Of a stretch of 64,000 bases of DNA, positions 35,114 to 43,764 are shown in pieces (the first letter of the stretch is position 1; the number at the start of each line of letters is the position of its first letter). The notes under the pieces were generated by a model, which worked only from the letters and a program-made list of their open reading frames with translations, searched no databases and was not told the origin of the DNA. The translations under genes and the position numbers were made by a program. Source of the stretch: an uncultured Prevotella sp. (GTDB lineage Bacteria > Bacteroidota > Bacteroidia > Bacteroidales > Bacteroidaceae). The stretch spans positions 62,001-126,000 of the forward strand of contig CAJOFA010000001.1 of assembly GCA_905233985.1 (NCBI GenBank). The letters run 5' to 3'.

Positions 35114-35526
35114 TGAAAAAACTTCCAAACTCCAAAGAAAAAAGACAAAAACATCAAATAATTATGGTTTTCTAGGTCATTGCGATAGGATTTTGGCGAT
35201 TTATGTACTATTGTCTATACTTTCAAGTAATGACCTGCGTAAAACGAGATAAAGTGTCTCTACGTAAATAATATCGTGTGAAATTTACGAACAGTTTTCT
35301 TGAAAAACCGAAAACAACGCTGTTCGACGTTGTTTACCCCCTTCCTCACGCCCGCTGACAAAGGATGTGACGTTGAAGGGGGAGTAATGTAAAAGGTCGT
35401 TACCCGCCTTGTAACGACCTTTTTGGTAGGCGAAAAATACTTTTTTCGTATAGGGAAAATACCTTTTTCGCGGACGGAAAATAGAAGCTCAAAATTTCCT
35501 GTCTTGCCCAAAGGGGCAAAGAACGC
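35114..35526. other. intergenic region with several stacked hairpins
   Basis: About 410 bp between two minus-strand genes. 35114-35280 shows nothing clear. 35300-35500 contains at least three inverted repeats: ACAACG/CGTTGT near 35322-35341, ACCCCCTTC/GAAGGGGGAGT near 35336-35383, and a perfect 13-bp stem at 35391-35423; then a run of CGAAAAA/TTTTTCG sequences to 35475. The 83-codon frame across it (35260-35511) follows the repeats and is not credible as a gene. Confidence 0.5.
35391..35424 (-). terminator. bidirectional terminator-like hairpin after the HU-like gene
   Basis: AAAAGGTCGTTAC and GTAACGACCTTTT form a perfect 13-bp stem with a 7-nt loop; U-rich 3' sides on either strand. Confidence 0.65.
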
Positions 35527-36150
35527 CTAAATCTCTGTGTATATGTATTGTTGCCCCATTTTGGTTCTCAGCAGACGAGGGTTGTCTCCAAGTGTCCAAG
35601 CATCCAGTTGCTTATGGGCTGCAGCGTAGCTCAGCTTACTTGTAGAGGAAAACCTGCGAATAGTGACATGACCATAACTCTTGAGACAGTCTTGCAGGGC
35701 CTGCTCCAACGCATTGGTGTCGCCTACCTGCTCAAGGCTTTTATGCTGGTTCTCTATGCGCTCAAAACCAACAAGCCACCTGTCTATCTCTTCCTTAAAC
35801 TTCTTATTGTATCTGAAATCTATGCCATCAATCATGACGTCGTTAGGGCTCACGTCGTCGGGATCGGTAATTTCCCGCTTGAGCTTCAGCAGGGGGGCAA
35901 ACGTGCCAAAAGGCAGTTCCAGCCGATAGCCACGAGCCATCAGTTCACCGGCAGCCTGCATGAAAACATCGAGAACGCGCGTCAGTTCGCCGCGCTGAAG
36001 GTGAAACACCTGCACGCAATAGTCGTCTATCATCCGCAAGTTAAAACGCATGTTACTGGCTGGCTTGACGTAATAGAGCGTCTTGCCATCTTTATTCTTG
36101 GAAGGTGTATAATGTACCTCGAAAGGTAAATCTTCTGCTAAGATTTGCAT
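35527..36150 (-). CDS. HU/HU-HIG-like DNA-binding protein
   Basis: 207 residues. The N-terminal ~130 resemble the Bacteroidetes HU-related domain: a VHYTPSKNKDGKTLYYVKP strand pair, a helical segment HLQRGELTRVLDVFMQAAGELMARG and the beta-return LELPFGTFAPLLKLKR. The C-terminal ~70 (EQALQDCLKSYGHVTIRRFSSTSKLSYAAAHKQLDAW) look like a small helical winged-helix-like addition. It is last in a same-strand series (cca, GH9, AKR). DNA binding is inferred from fold similarity. Confidence 0.65.
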   Translation of the reverse strand: MQILAEDLPFEVHYTPSKNKDGKTLYYVKPASNMRFNLRMIDDYCVQVFHLQRGELTRVLDVFMQAAGELMARGYRLELPFGTFAPLLKLKREITDPDDVSPNDVMIDGIDFRYNKKFKEEIDRWLVGFERIENQHKSLEQVGDTNALEQALQDCLKSYGHVTIRRFSSTSKLSYAAAHKQLDAWTLGDNPRLLRTKMGQQYIYTEI

Positions 36151-36161
36151 AATAGTTATGA

Positions 36162-37136
36162 TTAGTGTGTTGATATAACTGCGAGGTTCTTGCTAAGCTG
36201 TTCCACGCTACTGGCACCGACGAGGACGGAGGTGACGCCCTGCTGGTCGAGAATCCAACGCAGGGCATGCTGAGCCATCGTGTGACCAGCGGCTTCGGCG
36301 TCAGCCTTAAGCTGCAGAAGGAAATCCATCATCTCTGGCGTGAGGCGTTCCTGCTTGAGGAATTGTCCCTTCGCCATACGTGAGTCGGCAGGTACGCCGT
36401 TGAGGTAACGGTCGGTGAGCAATCCCTGTGCCAAGGGCGAGAAGGCGATGAAGCCGACACCGTGCTGATGGCAGAAGTCAAGGATGCCCTCGTCCATCGG
36501 CTCACGGTCGAGCATGTTGAGTTTGCCTTGATAGATGAGCAGCGGCACGTCGCGCTCACGCAGATACAGCTCTGCCTTCACCAGCGGCTCCAGGGGCCAG
36601 TTGCTGATGCCCACATAGAGTGCCTTGCCCGCACGGACGATGTCAACGAGGGCCTGCAGAGTCTCTTCCACAGGTGTATCGGGGTCGAAGCGGTGGCTGT
36701 AGAACAGATCGACATAATCCAGACGCATGCGCTGCAGGCTCTGGTCAAGGCTGGCCATGAGGTACTTACGTGAGCCGTGGTCACCATAAGGTCCCGGCCA
36801 CATGTCGTAGCCTGCCTTGGTAGAAATGAACAGCTCATCACGATAAGGGCGGAAGTCCTCATCCATCAGCCGTCCTAGCGTCTCCTCTGCCGAGCCATAG
36901 ACGGGGCCATAGTTGTTGGCGAGGTCGAAATGGGTGATGCCGTGGTCAAAGGCGAAACGGGTAATGGCACGGCTGCGCTCGTAGGGGTCAACACTTCCGA
37001 AGTTATGCCAGAAGCCCAGGCTCACTTTTGGCAGCATGACGCCGCTGCGTCCGCAGCGTGCATAAAGCCGTTGACTGTCATCATATCGATGCTCATCAGC
37101 ACGGTATAGTTCTTGTGTGGTAATCATTATTCTCAA
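36162..37136 (-). CDS. aldo/keto reductase, YghZ-like (L-glyceraldehyde 3-phosphate reductase group)
   Basis: 324 residues, NADPH-dependent. The catalytic tetrad is visible: Asp and Tyr in HFDLANNYGPVYGSAE (about 73-88), Lys in LFISTKAGY and His in DLFYSHRFD. The opening YARCGRSGVMLPKVSLGFW and FDHGITHFDLANNYGP are characteristic of the YghZ/Kvbeta branch (AKR14/AKR6). Physiological aldehyde not determinable. The start overlaps nothing; it is 10 nt from the GH9 gene. Confidence 0.9.
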   Translation of the reverse strand: MRIMITTQELYRADEHRYDDSQRLYARCGRSGVMLPKVSLGFWHNFGSVDPYERSRAITRFAFDHGITHFDLANNYGPVYGSAEETLGRLMDEDFRPYRDELFISTKAGYDMWPGPYGDHGSRKYLMASLDQSLQRMRLDYVDLFYSHRFDPDTPVEETLQALVDIVRAGKALYVGISNWPLEPLVKAELYLRERDVPLLIYQGKLNMLDREPMDEGILDFCHQHGVGFIAFSPLAQGLLTDRYLNGVPADSRMAKGQFLKQERLTPEMMDFLLQLKADAEAAGHTMAQHALRWILDQQGVTSVLVGASSVEQLSKNLAVISTH

Positions 37137-37146
37137 TTCTTAATTT

Positions 37147-38874
37147 TCATTTTTCGATAGCATCCAGCCAACCCAGGACACCGACGAGAGCAGCGTTCCA
37201 GTTAATGGCAATCTCATTGGAGGCATATGACGGCATGGTGTCGCAGTAGGACTCATCGGGCTCTGACGATGCATAGACAACACCCGTCTCATGACGGTCC
37301 TGCTGTCCAGGGTTCGGTCCGCCGACAAGCATGCCTGGGCACGGCACATCAATGCCGTCAGCCGTGGACAGACGATGATGCGGATGCATGGGACTCTTCT
37401 GTCCGAATCCCGTCACGTAGCAGTAGCCAGTAGCATTACGCCCCAGCACATAGTCCACATTATGCTGTGCAGCAGCGAGATAACGCTTGTCACCCGTCAG
37501 CTTGTACGCATAGAGCAGCGTCATGCCCTGCACACAGAATGTCTCTGCCAGACAGCCCCAGCCGAAGTTACGCGGGTCATTGCCCGAAGGGGTGTTGAAG
37601 CCGCTGGTGGGCAGCGTAGCAAGTGACTCATTACTAAAATTGATAATCAGCTCGCGGCACTTCTCTGTCAACGGGTCCGTGGCACATTGCATCCAGTCAA
37701 AGACACCCAGTGAGGCGATATTACCCCATGAAGGAACACTAAACTGCTGCGGCTGTGTCTGTTCGGCTGCCTGATGGAACACTGGGTCGTCAGTCAGCAG
37801 GAACAGCTCAGTGGCTGCCCAGTAGCGCTCGTCGGTGGCATTGCCGTCGCCATACTCTCCTGTAGAGACGTCGGGGTCGTACTGCTCGTTCAGCTTCCAT
37901 TGCGAGTAGAACGCACGGGGGTGCTGCTCTGCCCAATGATAGGCAGCCAAGGCAGCACGGGCAGCAGCGGGAGCGAAGTCAGGATAGTCTTTGTTGCCCC
38001 TGAAGATACGAGCAGCCTGTGCCATGACAGCAGCAAAGTCATAGCTTGCAGTCACGCTTTTCTGTACCACATAGCGCTGCTGGTGGCAGTCAGAGGGCAT
38101 CACCATCCCCTCAAAAGCGGGTGTGGTAAGCTTGTGATAGACACCACCGTCATAGGGGTCCTGCATCGTCAGCATCCATTTCAGGTTATACATCAGCTCA
38201 TCCAGCAGGTCGGCGGTCTCGTTGTTCTGCTCGGGGATGTCGAGACTCAGCTGGTCGAAATAGGTCTTGTTCTGCTCATAGGAACAGAGCATAAGGCCTA
38301 CGGAATAGGCGGAGTTGACGATATACTTATTATAATCGCCGGCGTCATACCATCCGAAGGGGGACGAGATGATTGTTCCGGCAGGACGCCCGGGCGATGC
38401 TGCCGAGGGATGCACCATCACTTCGGTGTCCAGATGACCTGCGGGACGCGCCCATTGTCCGGCATAGTCCTCCACGAGGGCAATGCCTGAACGGTTGAGA
38501 TAGAACGAGTTAATGGCGCCGGCGGTGATGGATGTCAGCGCATGTTCCTTCACTTCGAAGGGCATCTTGTGACCCTTGCACTCCAGCACGTAACGACCAG
38601 GAGTGGTGATGCTGCTGAAGTCAACCACCATACGCTTCTTCTTCGACCAGGGAGACTCGCTGATGCGCACGAACTGTGCCGTGCCCACCTTCTTGCCTGT
38701 CTCGGCATTGGTAATGACCACCTTGGTTTTCTTGGATGTCTGTTCGATGACAGCCACCTTCTCCTGCTGCGGGTAGAAACCCACCTGATTCACTCGAATG
38801 ATGTCGTCGCCTTGTGCATGCACACTGATGGTCGTTATGAGACCCAGCGACACGGTTAATAGAATCTTTTTCAT
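37147..38874 (-). CDS. glycoside hydrolase family 9 (endoglucanase-type), secreted
   Basis: 575 residues: signal peptide to about 20, an Ig-like CelD_N domain (about 24-110; IRVNQVGFYPQQEKVAVI is its signature) and a GH9 (alpha/alpha)6 barrel. Catalytic base pair in GWYDAGDYNKYIV (about 172-184), the ligand His block MHPHHRLSTADG and the catalytic acid Glu in YASNEIAINWNAALVG (about 552-567). Cleaves beta-1,4-glucans or mixed-linkage glucans outside the cytoplasm. No SusC/D genes or other glycanases are nearby. Confidence 0.93.
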   Translation of the reverse strand: MKKILLTVSLGLITTISVHAQGDDIIRVNQVGFYPQQEKVAVIEQTSKKTKVVITNAETGKKVGTAQFVRISESPWSKKKRMVVDFSSITTPGRYVLECKGHKMPFEVKEHALTSITAGAINSFYLNRSGIALVEDYAGQWARPAGHLDTEVMVHPSAASPGRPAGTIISSPFGWYDAGDYNKYIVNSAYSVGLMLCSYEQNKTYFDQLSLDIPEQNNETADLLDELMYNLKWMLTMQDPYDGGVYHKLTTPAFEGMVMPSDCHQQRYVVQKSVTASYDFAAVMAQAARIFRGNKDYPDFAPAAARAALAAYHWAEQHPRAFYSQWKLNEQYDPDVSTGEYGDGNATDERYWAATELFLLTDDPVFHQAAEQTQPQQFSVPSWGNIASLGVFDWMQCATDPLTEKCRELIINFSNESLATLPTSGFNTPSGNDPRNFGWGCLAETFCVQGMTLLYAYKLTGDKRYLAAAQHNVDYVLGRNATGYCYVTGFGQKSPMHPHHRLSTADGIDVPCPGMLVGGPNPGQQDRHETGVVYASSEPDESYCDTMPSYASNEIAINWNAALVGVLGWLDAIEK

Positions 38875-38892
38875 ATACTTATAGTTTAATAA

Positions 38893-40554
38893 TCACTCAA
38901 CGCTCAATCCCATCTGCCGTGCTTTCTCCTGAAGCAGCTGCATGAGCGGCTCCCGTTCGTTAGGCACGCGGTTGTCAAGCACGGCATCCTTCAGCGTCTG
39001 CTTCAGCACACCCACCTCGCGGCAGGGCGGCAGGTGGAACAGCTCCATAATCTCGTTACCGTCGATGACGGGCTGCAACAGGCGCACGTAGTCCTTCTCC
39101 TTCAGGTCGGCCAGTTTCTCGCGTACCATACGGAAGTTCTCCAGAAAGATTTTCTTACGGACCTCGTTCTTACTGGTGATGTCGGCCTCACAGAGCGCCA
39201 TCAGGTCGTCAATATCGTTACCTGCATCATTCAGCAGACGGCGCACGGCGGAGTCGGTCACCTCATCGTCGGCAATGGCAATGGGACGCATGTGCAGGTC
39301 AACAAGTTTCTGCACGTATTTCATTTTGGCATCCATCGGCAGCGCCAGCCGACGGAACACCTGCGGCACCATCTTCGCCCCCACGAAGTTATGGTTATGG
39401 AACGTCCAGCCGACAGCAGGGTCCCAGCGTTTCGTCTTCGTCTTGCCGATGTCGTGAAGCAGGGCGGCCCACCTCAGCCATAATTCTTTTTCGTGGAGGG
39501 TGGAGGGTGGAGGGTTAAAGGAGATTTGTTCATGTCCTTCAAGTATTCTCCCTCCACCCTCCACCTTACACCCTCCACTAGAGATGACATTCTCCAGCAC
39601 CTCTAACGTATGGTAAAAATTGTTCTTATGAGCACGACCGTCGCGTTTCTCCACGATGTCGAGGGCAGCGAGCTCGGGGAGAAGAATCTGCAACAAGCCA
39701 GAGCGTTGCAGGTAGTCGAAGCCGATGCTGGGATGCGGCGCCATCATTATTTTGTTCATCTCCACACCGATACGCTCGGCGCTGACTATCTCAATGCGTG
39801 ATGCCATACGCTCCAAAGCCTCAAACGTCTCGTCCTCTATCTGGAAGTTCAGCTGTGTGGCAAAGCGGATGCAGCGCATCATACGCAGCGGGTCGTCGCT
39901 AAAAGTTATCTCGGGGTCGAGGGGCGTGGCGATGATGCCATCCTCCAAGTCTGCCAGTCCGTTGAACGGATCCACCAGCTGGCCGAAGCGGTCCTTGTTC
40001 AGACAGATAGCCATCGCGTTGATGGTGAAGTCACGACGGTTCTGGTCGTCCTCCAACGTTCCGTCCTCTACCACGGGCTTGCGTGAGTCATGGCTGTAGC
40101 TCTCCTTCCGGGCCCCAACGAATTCTATCTCGAGTTGAGAATTGAGAATTGGAAATTGAGAATTGTGATTACCTTGTTCTGCGGTATTTCCGCCTTTGGA
40201 GTAATCATAATTCTCCATTCTCCATTCTCTATTCTCCATTATTTTAACCTGTGCCGTACCAAAGTTCTTGAAAACACTCAGGTGAGCCTTGCGACCCAGT
40301 TCACGCTTCAGTTCCCGTGCCACCCTGATGCCACAGCGCTCCTCGCAGCTCGTACCCTGCACCTCATCCTTTGCACCTTCTCTCTCCACCACGACGACAT
40401 CAATGTCATCGCTGGGACGCTCAAGAAAGATGTCACGCACATAGCCGCCCACCACGTAGCAGTCAACCTGCAAGCGGTCAGCAACTTCGCTAATCTGATG
40501 GAAAATCTGCTTGTCCAGAATCTTAGCCAGTTCTGTGTCTGAGTATAGCTTCAT
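38893..40554 (-). CDS. cca: CCA tRNA nucleotidyltransferase / poly(A) polymerase family with HD domain
   Basis: Adds or repairs the CCA end of tRNAs. 553 residues from ATG 40554; the longer frame would run through a TACCTTTG promoter (40570-40577). Nucleotidyltransferase head: VVGGYVRDIFLERPSDDIDV (DxD metal site), RRDFTINAMA, RMMRCIRFATQL. HD phosphohydrolase domain: WAALLHDIGKT. The protein is about 80 residues longer than Bacteroides homologues because two repeat cassettes are inserted in frame: ENREWRMENYDYSKGGNTAE (DNA 40134-40240) in the head and GGCKVEGGGRILEGHEQIS (DNA 39493-39579) just before the HD motif. Confidence 0.92.
   Translation of the reverse strand: MKLYSDTELAKILDKQIFHQISEVADRLQVDCYVVGGYVRDIFLERPSDDIDVVVVEREGAKDEVQGTSCEERCGIRVARELKRELGRKAHLSVFKNFGTAQVKIMENREWRMENYDYSKGGNTAEQGNHNSQFPILNSQLEIEFVGARKESYSHDSRKPVVEDGTLEDDQNRRDFTINAMAICLNKDRFGQLVDPFNGLADLEDGIIATPLDPEITFSDDPLRMMRCIRFATQLNFQIEDETFEALERMASRIEIVSAERIGVEMNKIMMAPHPSIGFDYLQRSGLLQILLPELAALDIVEKRDGRAHKNNFYHTLEVLENVISSGGCKVEGGGRILEGHEQISFNPPPSTLHEKELWLRWAALLHDIGKTKTKRWDPAVGWTFHNHNFVGAKMVPQVFRRLALPMDAKMKYVQKLVDLHMRPIAIADDEVTDSAVRRLLNDAGNDIDDLMALCEADITSKNEVRKKIFLENFRMVREKLADLKEKDYVRLLQPVIDGNEIMELFHLPPCREVGVLKQTLKDAVLDNRVPNEREPLMQLLQEKARQMGLSVE
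39493..39579. repeat. inverted pair of short tandem repeat tracts in cca (HD side)
   Basis: (GTGGAGG)n left tract, loop with GGAGATTTGT...TATTCTCC, then complementary (CCCTCCAC)n right tract. Same structure and loop ends as 14209-14300. Confidence 0.8.
40134..40240. repeat. inverted pair of short tandem repeat tracts in cca (head side)
   Basis: (GAGAATT)n left tract ending GTGATTAC and right tract starting GTAATCAT then (TTCTCCA)n; unique 29-bp loop between. Confidence 0.8.
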
Positions 40555-40569
40555 ATCTTGTATGGGGTA

Positions 40570-40577
40570 CAAAGGTA
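40570..40577 (-). promoter_or_regulatory. -7 box of cca
   Basis: TACCTTTG on the minus strand, 15 nt upstream of the cca ATG at 40554. Confidence 0.6.
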
Positions 40578-40659
40578 CAAATAAACAGAGAAAAAACAAC
40601 ACTCATAAAGAAAAAAAGAAGTTTTTTTGTATTTCTTTTGTAATTTCGCGGGAATTGCC

Positions 40660-40667
40660 TACCTTTG
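40660..40667 (+). promoter_or_regulatory. -7 box of the 40673 lipoprotein gene
   Basis: TACCTTTG only 5 nt before the ATG, implying a leaderless or nearly leaderless mRNA. Confidence 0.55.
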
Positions 40668-40672
40668 CACGT

Positions 40673-41131
40673 ATGAAGAGAATACTGACCATATTGACTC
40701 TGTTGACCGTCCTCATGGCTGCATGCACAACGGCGGGAAGCAACAAACAGGGGGCACAGGAGCTGTTGGACGAAGCACAGACGGCGCTAGACGAAGGACA
40801 GTATGACAAGTGCATCAGCACCATTGAGCGCCTGCGTCACGACTATCCGAAGGCTGTTGACCAGCGGCGTGCCGCTTTGGAGCTATACAAGGAGGCATCG
40901 CTGAAGAAGACTCAATCAGAACTGGCCCGAACGGACTCGCTGCTCGAAGCCGCCAAAGCCCGTTACAGCCGCTTGCAGCAGGAGCTGCTCAACGGACAAT
41001 GGGTCAAGGGTCAAGGTGCGAGGAGCAAGGAGCACGAGATGACCGAAGCCCGCAGGCTCGTGGACTCGCTGCAGGTGCAGTTTGATACGCAATGCGCAAA
41101 AATCAAATACATTCACCGCAAACAGCGTTGA
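40673..41131 (+). CDS. small coiled-coil lipoprotein, unknown
   Basis: 152 residues from ATG 40673. Lipobox LMAAC (about 15-19), then a region resembling tetratricopeptide helices (AQELLDEAQTALDEGQYDK, then CISTIERLRHDYP), followed by a charged coiled coil (DSLLEAAKARYSRLQQELL, EARRLVDSLQVQF). A GGTCAAGG/GGAGCAAGG repeat tract (41000-41037) inserts WVKGQGARSKEHE in the coil. No family name recognised. I reject the longer frame from 40511 because it runs through the cca start and both promoters. Confidence 0.75.
   Translation: MKRILTILTLLTVLMAACTTAGSNKQGAQELLDEAQTALDEGQYDKCISTIERLRHDYPKAVDQRRAALELYKEASLKKTQSELARTDSLLEAAKARYSRLQQELLNGQWVKGQGARSKEHEMTEARRLVDSLQVQFDTQCAKIKYIHRKQR
41000..41037. 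repeat. short tandem repeat tract in the lipoprotein gene
   Basis: GGGTCAAGGGTCAAGG / GAGGAGCAAGGAGCA units, in frame. Confidence 0.65.
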
Positions 41132-41135
41132 GAAA

Positions 41136-41165
41136 TGGTTTTTTGCTCGCTTATTCGTACCTTTG
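41136..41165 (+). repeat. 30-bp promoter module, first copy
   Basis: Identical over 30 bp to 41222-41251 and two mismatches from the rpsO promoter module at 20662-20691. Contains TTTTTTGCTC and TACCTTTG (41158-41165) and may be an active upstream start site. Confidence 0.8.
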
Positions 41166-41221
41166 AGATTAACCTCGAAGGTACTATCGCTCGAGAAAAC
41201 AAAGAAAAATGAATTTTCCTT

Positions 41222-41251
41222 TGGTTTTTTGCTCGCTTATTCGTACCTTTG
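41222..41251 (+). promoter_or_regulatory. DUF1599 gene promoter (30-bp module, second copy)
   Basis: TTG (41221-41223), a 20-nt spacer and TACCTTTG (41244-41251), 8 nt before the ATG at 41260. Confidence 0.7.
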
Positions 41252-41259
41252 CACCCGTT

Positions 41260-41814
41260 ATGGCAAAAGACTTGACAAAGACCAACGCCCAATTTGAGCA
41301 GACCATCAGCGAATGTCGTGCGCTGTTCAGCCAAAAACTGCACGACTACGGTGCGTCGTGGCGCATACTCAGACCCGCGTCGCTGACCGACCAGCTGTTC
41401 ATCAAAGCCAAGCGCATACGCTCACTCGAAATCAAGAAAGAGTCGATGGTGGGCGAAGGCATCCGACCGGAGTTCATTGCGCTAATCAACTACGGCATCG
41501 TGGGTCTTATCCAACTGAGCCAAGGCTTCAGCGACACGGTAGATATCAACCCCGACGAGGCGATGAAACTCTACGACAGCTATGCCAAGGAAGCGTTGGA
41601 GCTGATGAAGCGCAAGAACCACGACTATGACGAGGCGTGGCGCGATATGCGTGTCAGCTCATATACGGACTTCATCCTGACGAAGATTGAACGCATCAAG
41701 GAGATAGAGAACCTGGAAGGCGACACGCTCGTTAGCGAAGGTATCGACTCCAACTATATGGACATCATCAACTATGCCGTCTTCGGAGCCATTAAGCTGA
41801 AGGGTGAAGGGTGA
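41260..41814 (+). CDS. DUF1599 domain protein (two internal repeats)
   Basis: 184 residues from ATG 41260 (MAKDLTKTNAQFEQTISEC). Two homologous halves, each KLHDYGASWRILRPASLTDQLFIKAKRIRSLE-like: the second reads KNHDYDEAWRDMRVSSYTDF then ILTKIERIKEIEN. Each ends with an INYG(I/A)VGLI/FGAIKL helix. This is the duplicated DUF1599 unit, related to nucleotide-pyrophosphohydrolase-like helical proteins; no reaction known. Its stop codon lies within a short tandem repeat that also contains the next gene's start region. Confidence 0.88.
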   Translation: MAKDLTKTNAQFEQTISECRALFSQKLHDYGASWRILRPASLTDQLFIKAKRIRSLEIKKESMVGEGIRPEFIALINYGIVGLIQLSQGFSDTVDINPDEAMKLYDSYAKEALELMKRKNHDYDEAWRDMRVSSYTDFILTKIERIKEIENLEGDTLVSEGIDSNYMDIINYAVFGAIKLKGEG

Positions 41815-41830
41815 TTGGTGAAAGGTGAAG
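41797..41830. repeat. short tandem repeat tract at the DUF1599/DoxX junction
   Basis: (GGTGAAG)n, about four units; supplies the DUF1599 stop codon and the region before the DoxX start at 41831. Confidence 0.75.
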
Positions 41831-43756
41831 ATGAGAAAGGTTCTTGTCAATGTCTGCCGACTGGTCATGGCGCCGACGTTTATCCTCTCGGGATTCGTCA
41901 AGGCCGTTGACCCGTTAGGTACGCAATATAAGTTGCACGACTATCTGTCGGCGATGCACGTGGGCGCAGCGGTGCCCGACTTTGCGACGCTCATAGCCTC
42001 GGTGGCATTGGCGTCCGTAGAGTTTTGCATCGGTATCTTCCTGCTGTTTGCCATCAGGCGGCGGTTTACGTCGCGTGTCGCTCTCCTGCTGATGACAGTC
42101 ATGACAGCATTGACGGTATGGATTTACATAGCTGACCCCGTGAGCGACTGCGGATGTTTCGGCGATGCCATCGTGCTGACCAACGGACAGACGCTGGTGA
42201 AGAACATCGTGCTGCTCTGCTGCGCCGTCATCATCTGGATATGGCCGCGCGACATGTGGCAGTTCATCAGTCACGCCAACCAGTGGATAGTAGTCAACTA
42301 CTCGGCGCTGTTCATCTTCTTCACCGCCGGATATGCGCTCTACGACCTGCCACAGTTCGACTTCCGACCCTACCACATCGGGGCCGACCTGCGCGACGGA
42401 TGGCAGCGGACCATGGAAGGAGAAGACCTGCCTTATGGCGAGTTCTTCATGGATTCCACCGAAGAGGGCGACATCACCGAACAGGTGCTCAACCACGAGG
42501 GCTACACGTTCCTGCTGGTATCGCCTCATCTGGAACAGGCCGACGACGGCGACATAGACCGCATCAACGAGGTGTACGAATATGCCGAAGAGAACAGCTA
42601 TCTGTTCTACTGCCTGACAGCAAGCGGCGAGAAAACCATCAATCGCTGGCGCGATATCACGGGAGCAGAATACCCTTTCGCACAGACAGACGAGACGACG
42701 CTGAAGACCGTCATACGCAGCAACCCGGGACTCGTGTTGATGAAGGACGGCAAAGTCATACGCAAATGGAGTCACAACCGGCTGCCCGATGAATACCAGT
42801 TTGACAAGCCGCTGGAACAGCTGGAGATAGGACAGATGCCCGAAGACTCTATACCGGGGAAGATAGTCAAGATACTGCTGTGGTACGTGCTGCCGTTGCT
42901 GTTGCTGACACTCGCCGACCGGCTGTGGGCATGGAGCAAATGGTTCAAGAAACGAGAAGAATCAAATAAAGTATATCAACTTTTAAAACGAAAGAAAATG
43001 AGAAAAAAAATTGTTGCAGGTAACTGGAAAATGAACATGAACCTGCAGGACGGTATCGCTCTGGCTAAGGAGCTGAACGAAACACTGAAAGCCGACAAGC
43101 CCAACTGCGGCGTTGTCATCTGCACACCGTTTATCCATCTGGCAAGCATCGCACAGTTCCTGGATCAGGACATCATCGGTCTGGGTGCTGAGAACTGCGC
43201 CGACAAGGAGAAGGGTGCCTACACCGGTGAGGTAAGCGCCGAGATGGTGAAGTCAACCGGAGCACAGTATGTCATCCTCGGTCACTCAGAGCGTCGCGAG
43301 TACTATAAGGAGACTCCCGAGATTCTGAAGGAGAAGGTGCTGCTGGCACAGAAGAACGACCTGAAGGTTATCTTCTGCATCGGCGAGAGCCTCGAAGAGC
43401 GTGAGGCCGGCAAGCAGAACGAAGTGGTGAAGGCAGAGCTGGAAGGCAGTGTGTTCAACCTCAGCGAGGAGGACTTCCGCAAGATTGTCATTGCCTACGA
43501 GCCCATCTGGGCCATCGGTACAGGCAAGACCGCTACCGCTGAGCAGGCAGAAGAGATACATGCCTATATCCGCAGCATCATCGCTGAGAAATATGGTCAG
43601 GCCGTAGCCGACGACACCACCATCCTCTATGGCGGTTCTTGCAAGGCCAGCAATGCTCCCGAACTGTTCGCCAAGCCCGACATCGACGGCGGACTCATCG
43701 GCGGTGCTTCGCTGAAGGCTGCAGACTTCAAGGGCATCATTGACGCCTGGAAATAA
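41831..43756 (+). CDS. DoxX-like membrane protein (BT_3928 type) fused in frame to triosephosphate isomerase
   Basis: One uninterrupted reading frame with two normally separate proteins. Residues 1 to about 389: a DoxX/MauE-like membrane part with four helices ([20 protein letters not shown] at the start, conserved DCGCFGD), a thioredoxin-like periplasmic domain and a last helix ([19 protein letters not shown]). Then [12 protein letters not shown] joins [13 protein letters not shown], the exact start of TpiA, which is complete (252 residues; [32 protein letters not shown]). A TAA occurs in another frame just before the junction (42966-42968), so a one-base change would restore separate genes. 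The ATG at 42998 may still be used. The fusion could be real or a sequence error. Confidence 0.85.
   Translation: MRKVLVNVCRLVMAPTFILSGFVKAVDPLGTQYKLHDYLSAMHVGAAVPDFATLIASVALASVEFCIGIFLLFAIRRRFTSRVALLLMTVMTALTVWIYIADPVSDCGCFGDAIVLTNGQTLVKNIVLLCCAVIIWIWPRDMWQFISHANQWIVVNYSALFIFFTAGYALYDLPQFDFRPYHIGADLRDGWQRTMEGEDLPYGEFFMDSTEEGDITEQVLNHEGYTFLLVSPHLEQADDGDIDRINEVYEYAEENSYLFYCLTASGEKTINRWRDITGAEYPFAQTDETTLKTVIRSNPGLVLMKDGKVIRKWSHNRLPDEYQFDKPLEQLEIGQMPEDSIPGKIVKILLWYVLPLLLLTLADRLWAWSKWFKKREESNKVYQLLKRKKMRKKIVAGNWKMNMNLQDGIALAKELNETLKADKPNCGVVICTPFIHLASIAQFLDQDIIGLGAENCADKEKGAYTGEVSAEMVKSTGAQYVILGHSERREYYKETPEILKEKVLLAQKNDLKVIFCIGESLEEREAGKQNEVVKAELEGSVFNLSEEDFRKIVIAYEPIWAIGTGKTATAEQAEEIHAYIRSIIAEKYGQAVADDTTILYGGSCKASNAPELFAKPDIDGGLIGGASLKAADFKGIIDAWK
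42998..43756 (+). CDS. tpiA: triosephosphate isomerase (possible independent start within the fusion)
   Basis: Interconverts DHAP and glyceraldehyde-3-phosphate. Counted from ATG 42998: 252 residues, the normal size, with active-site Lys in GNWKMN, His in LGHSERR and Glu in [13 protein letters not shown]. The codons before the ATG (TTAAAACGAAAGAAA) are an A-rich ribosome-entry sequence as seen before other genes here, which suggests that initiation at this ATG is possible even though the upstream frame has no stop. Confidence 0.85.
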   Translation: MRKKIVAGNWKMNMNLQDGIALAKELNETLKADKPNCGVVICTPFIHLASIAQFLDQDIIGLGAENCADKEKGAYTGEVSAEMVKSTGAQYVILGHSERREYYKETPEILKEKVLLAQKNDLKVIFCIGESLEEREAGKQNEVVKAELEGSVFNLSEEDFRKIVIAYEPIWAIGTGKTATAEQAEEIHAYIRSIIAEKYGQAVADDTTILYGGSCKASNAPELFAKPDIDGGLIGGASLKAADFKGIIDAWK

Positions 43757-43764
43757 TAAGACAA

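Noticed and set aside
35260..35511. 83-codon minus-strand frame between the hydrolase and HU-like genes
   Set aside because: It follows the inverted repeats of the region, has no recognisable domain and crosses the terminator hairpin.
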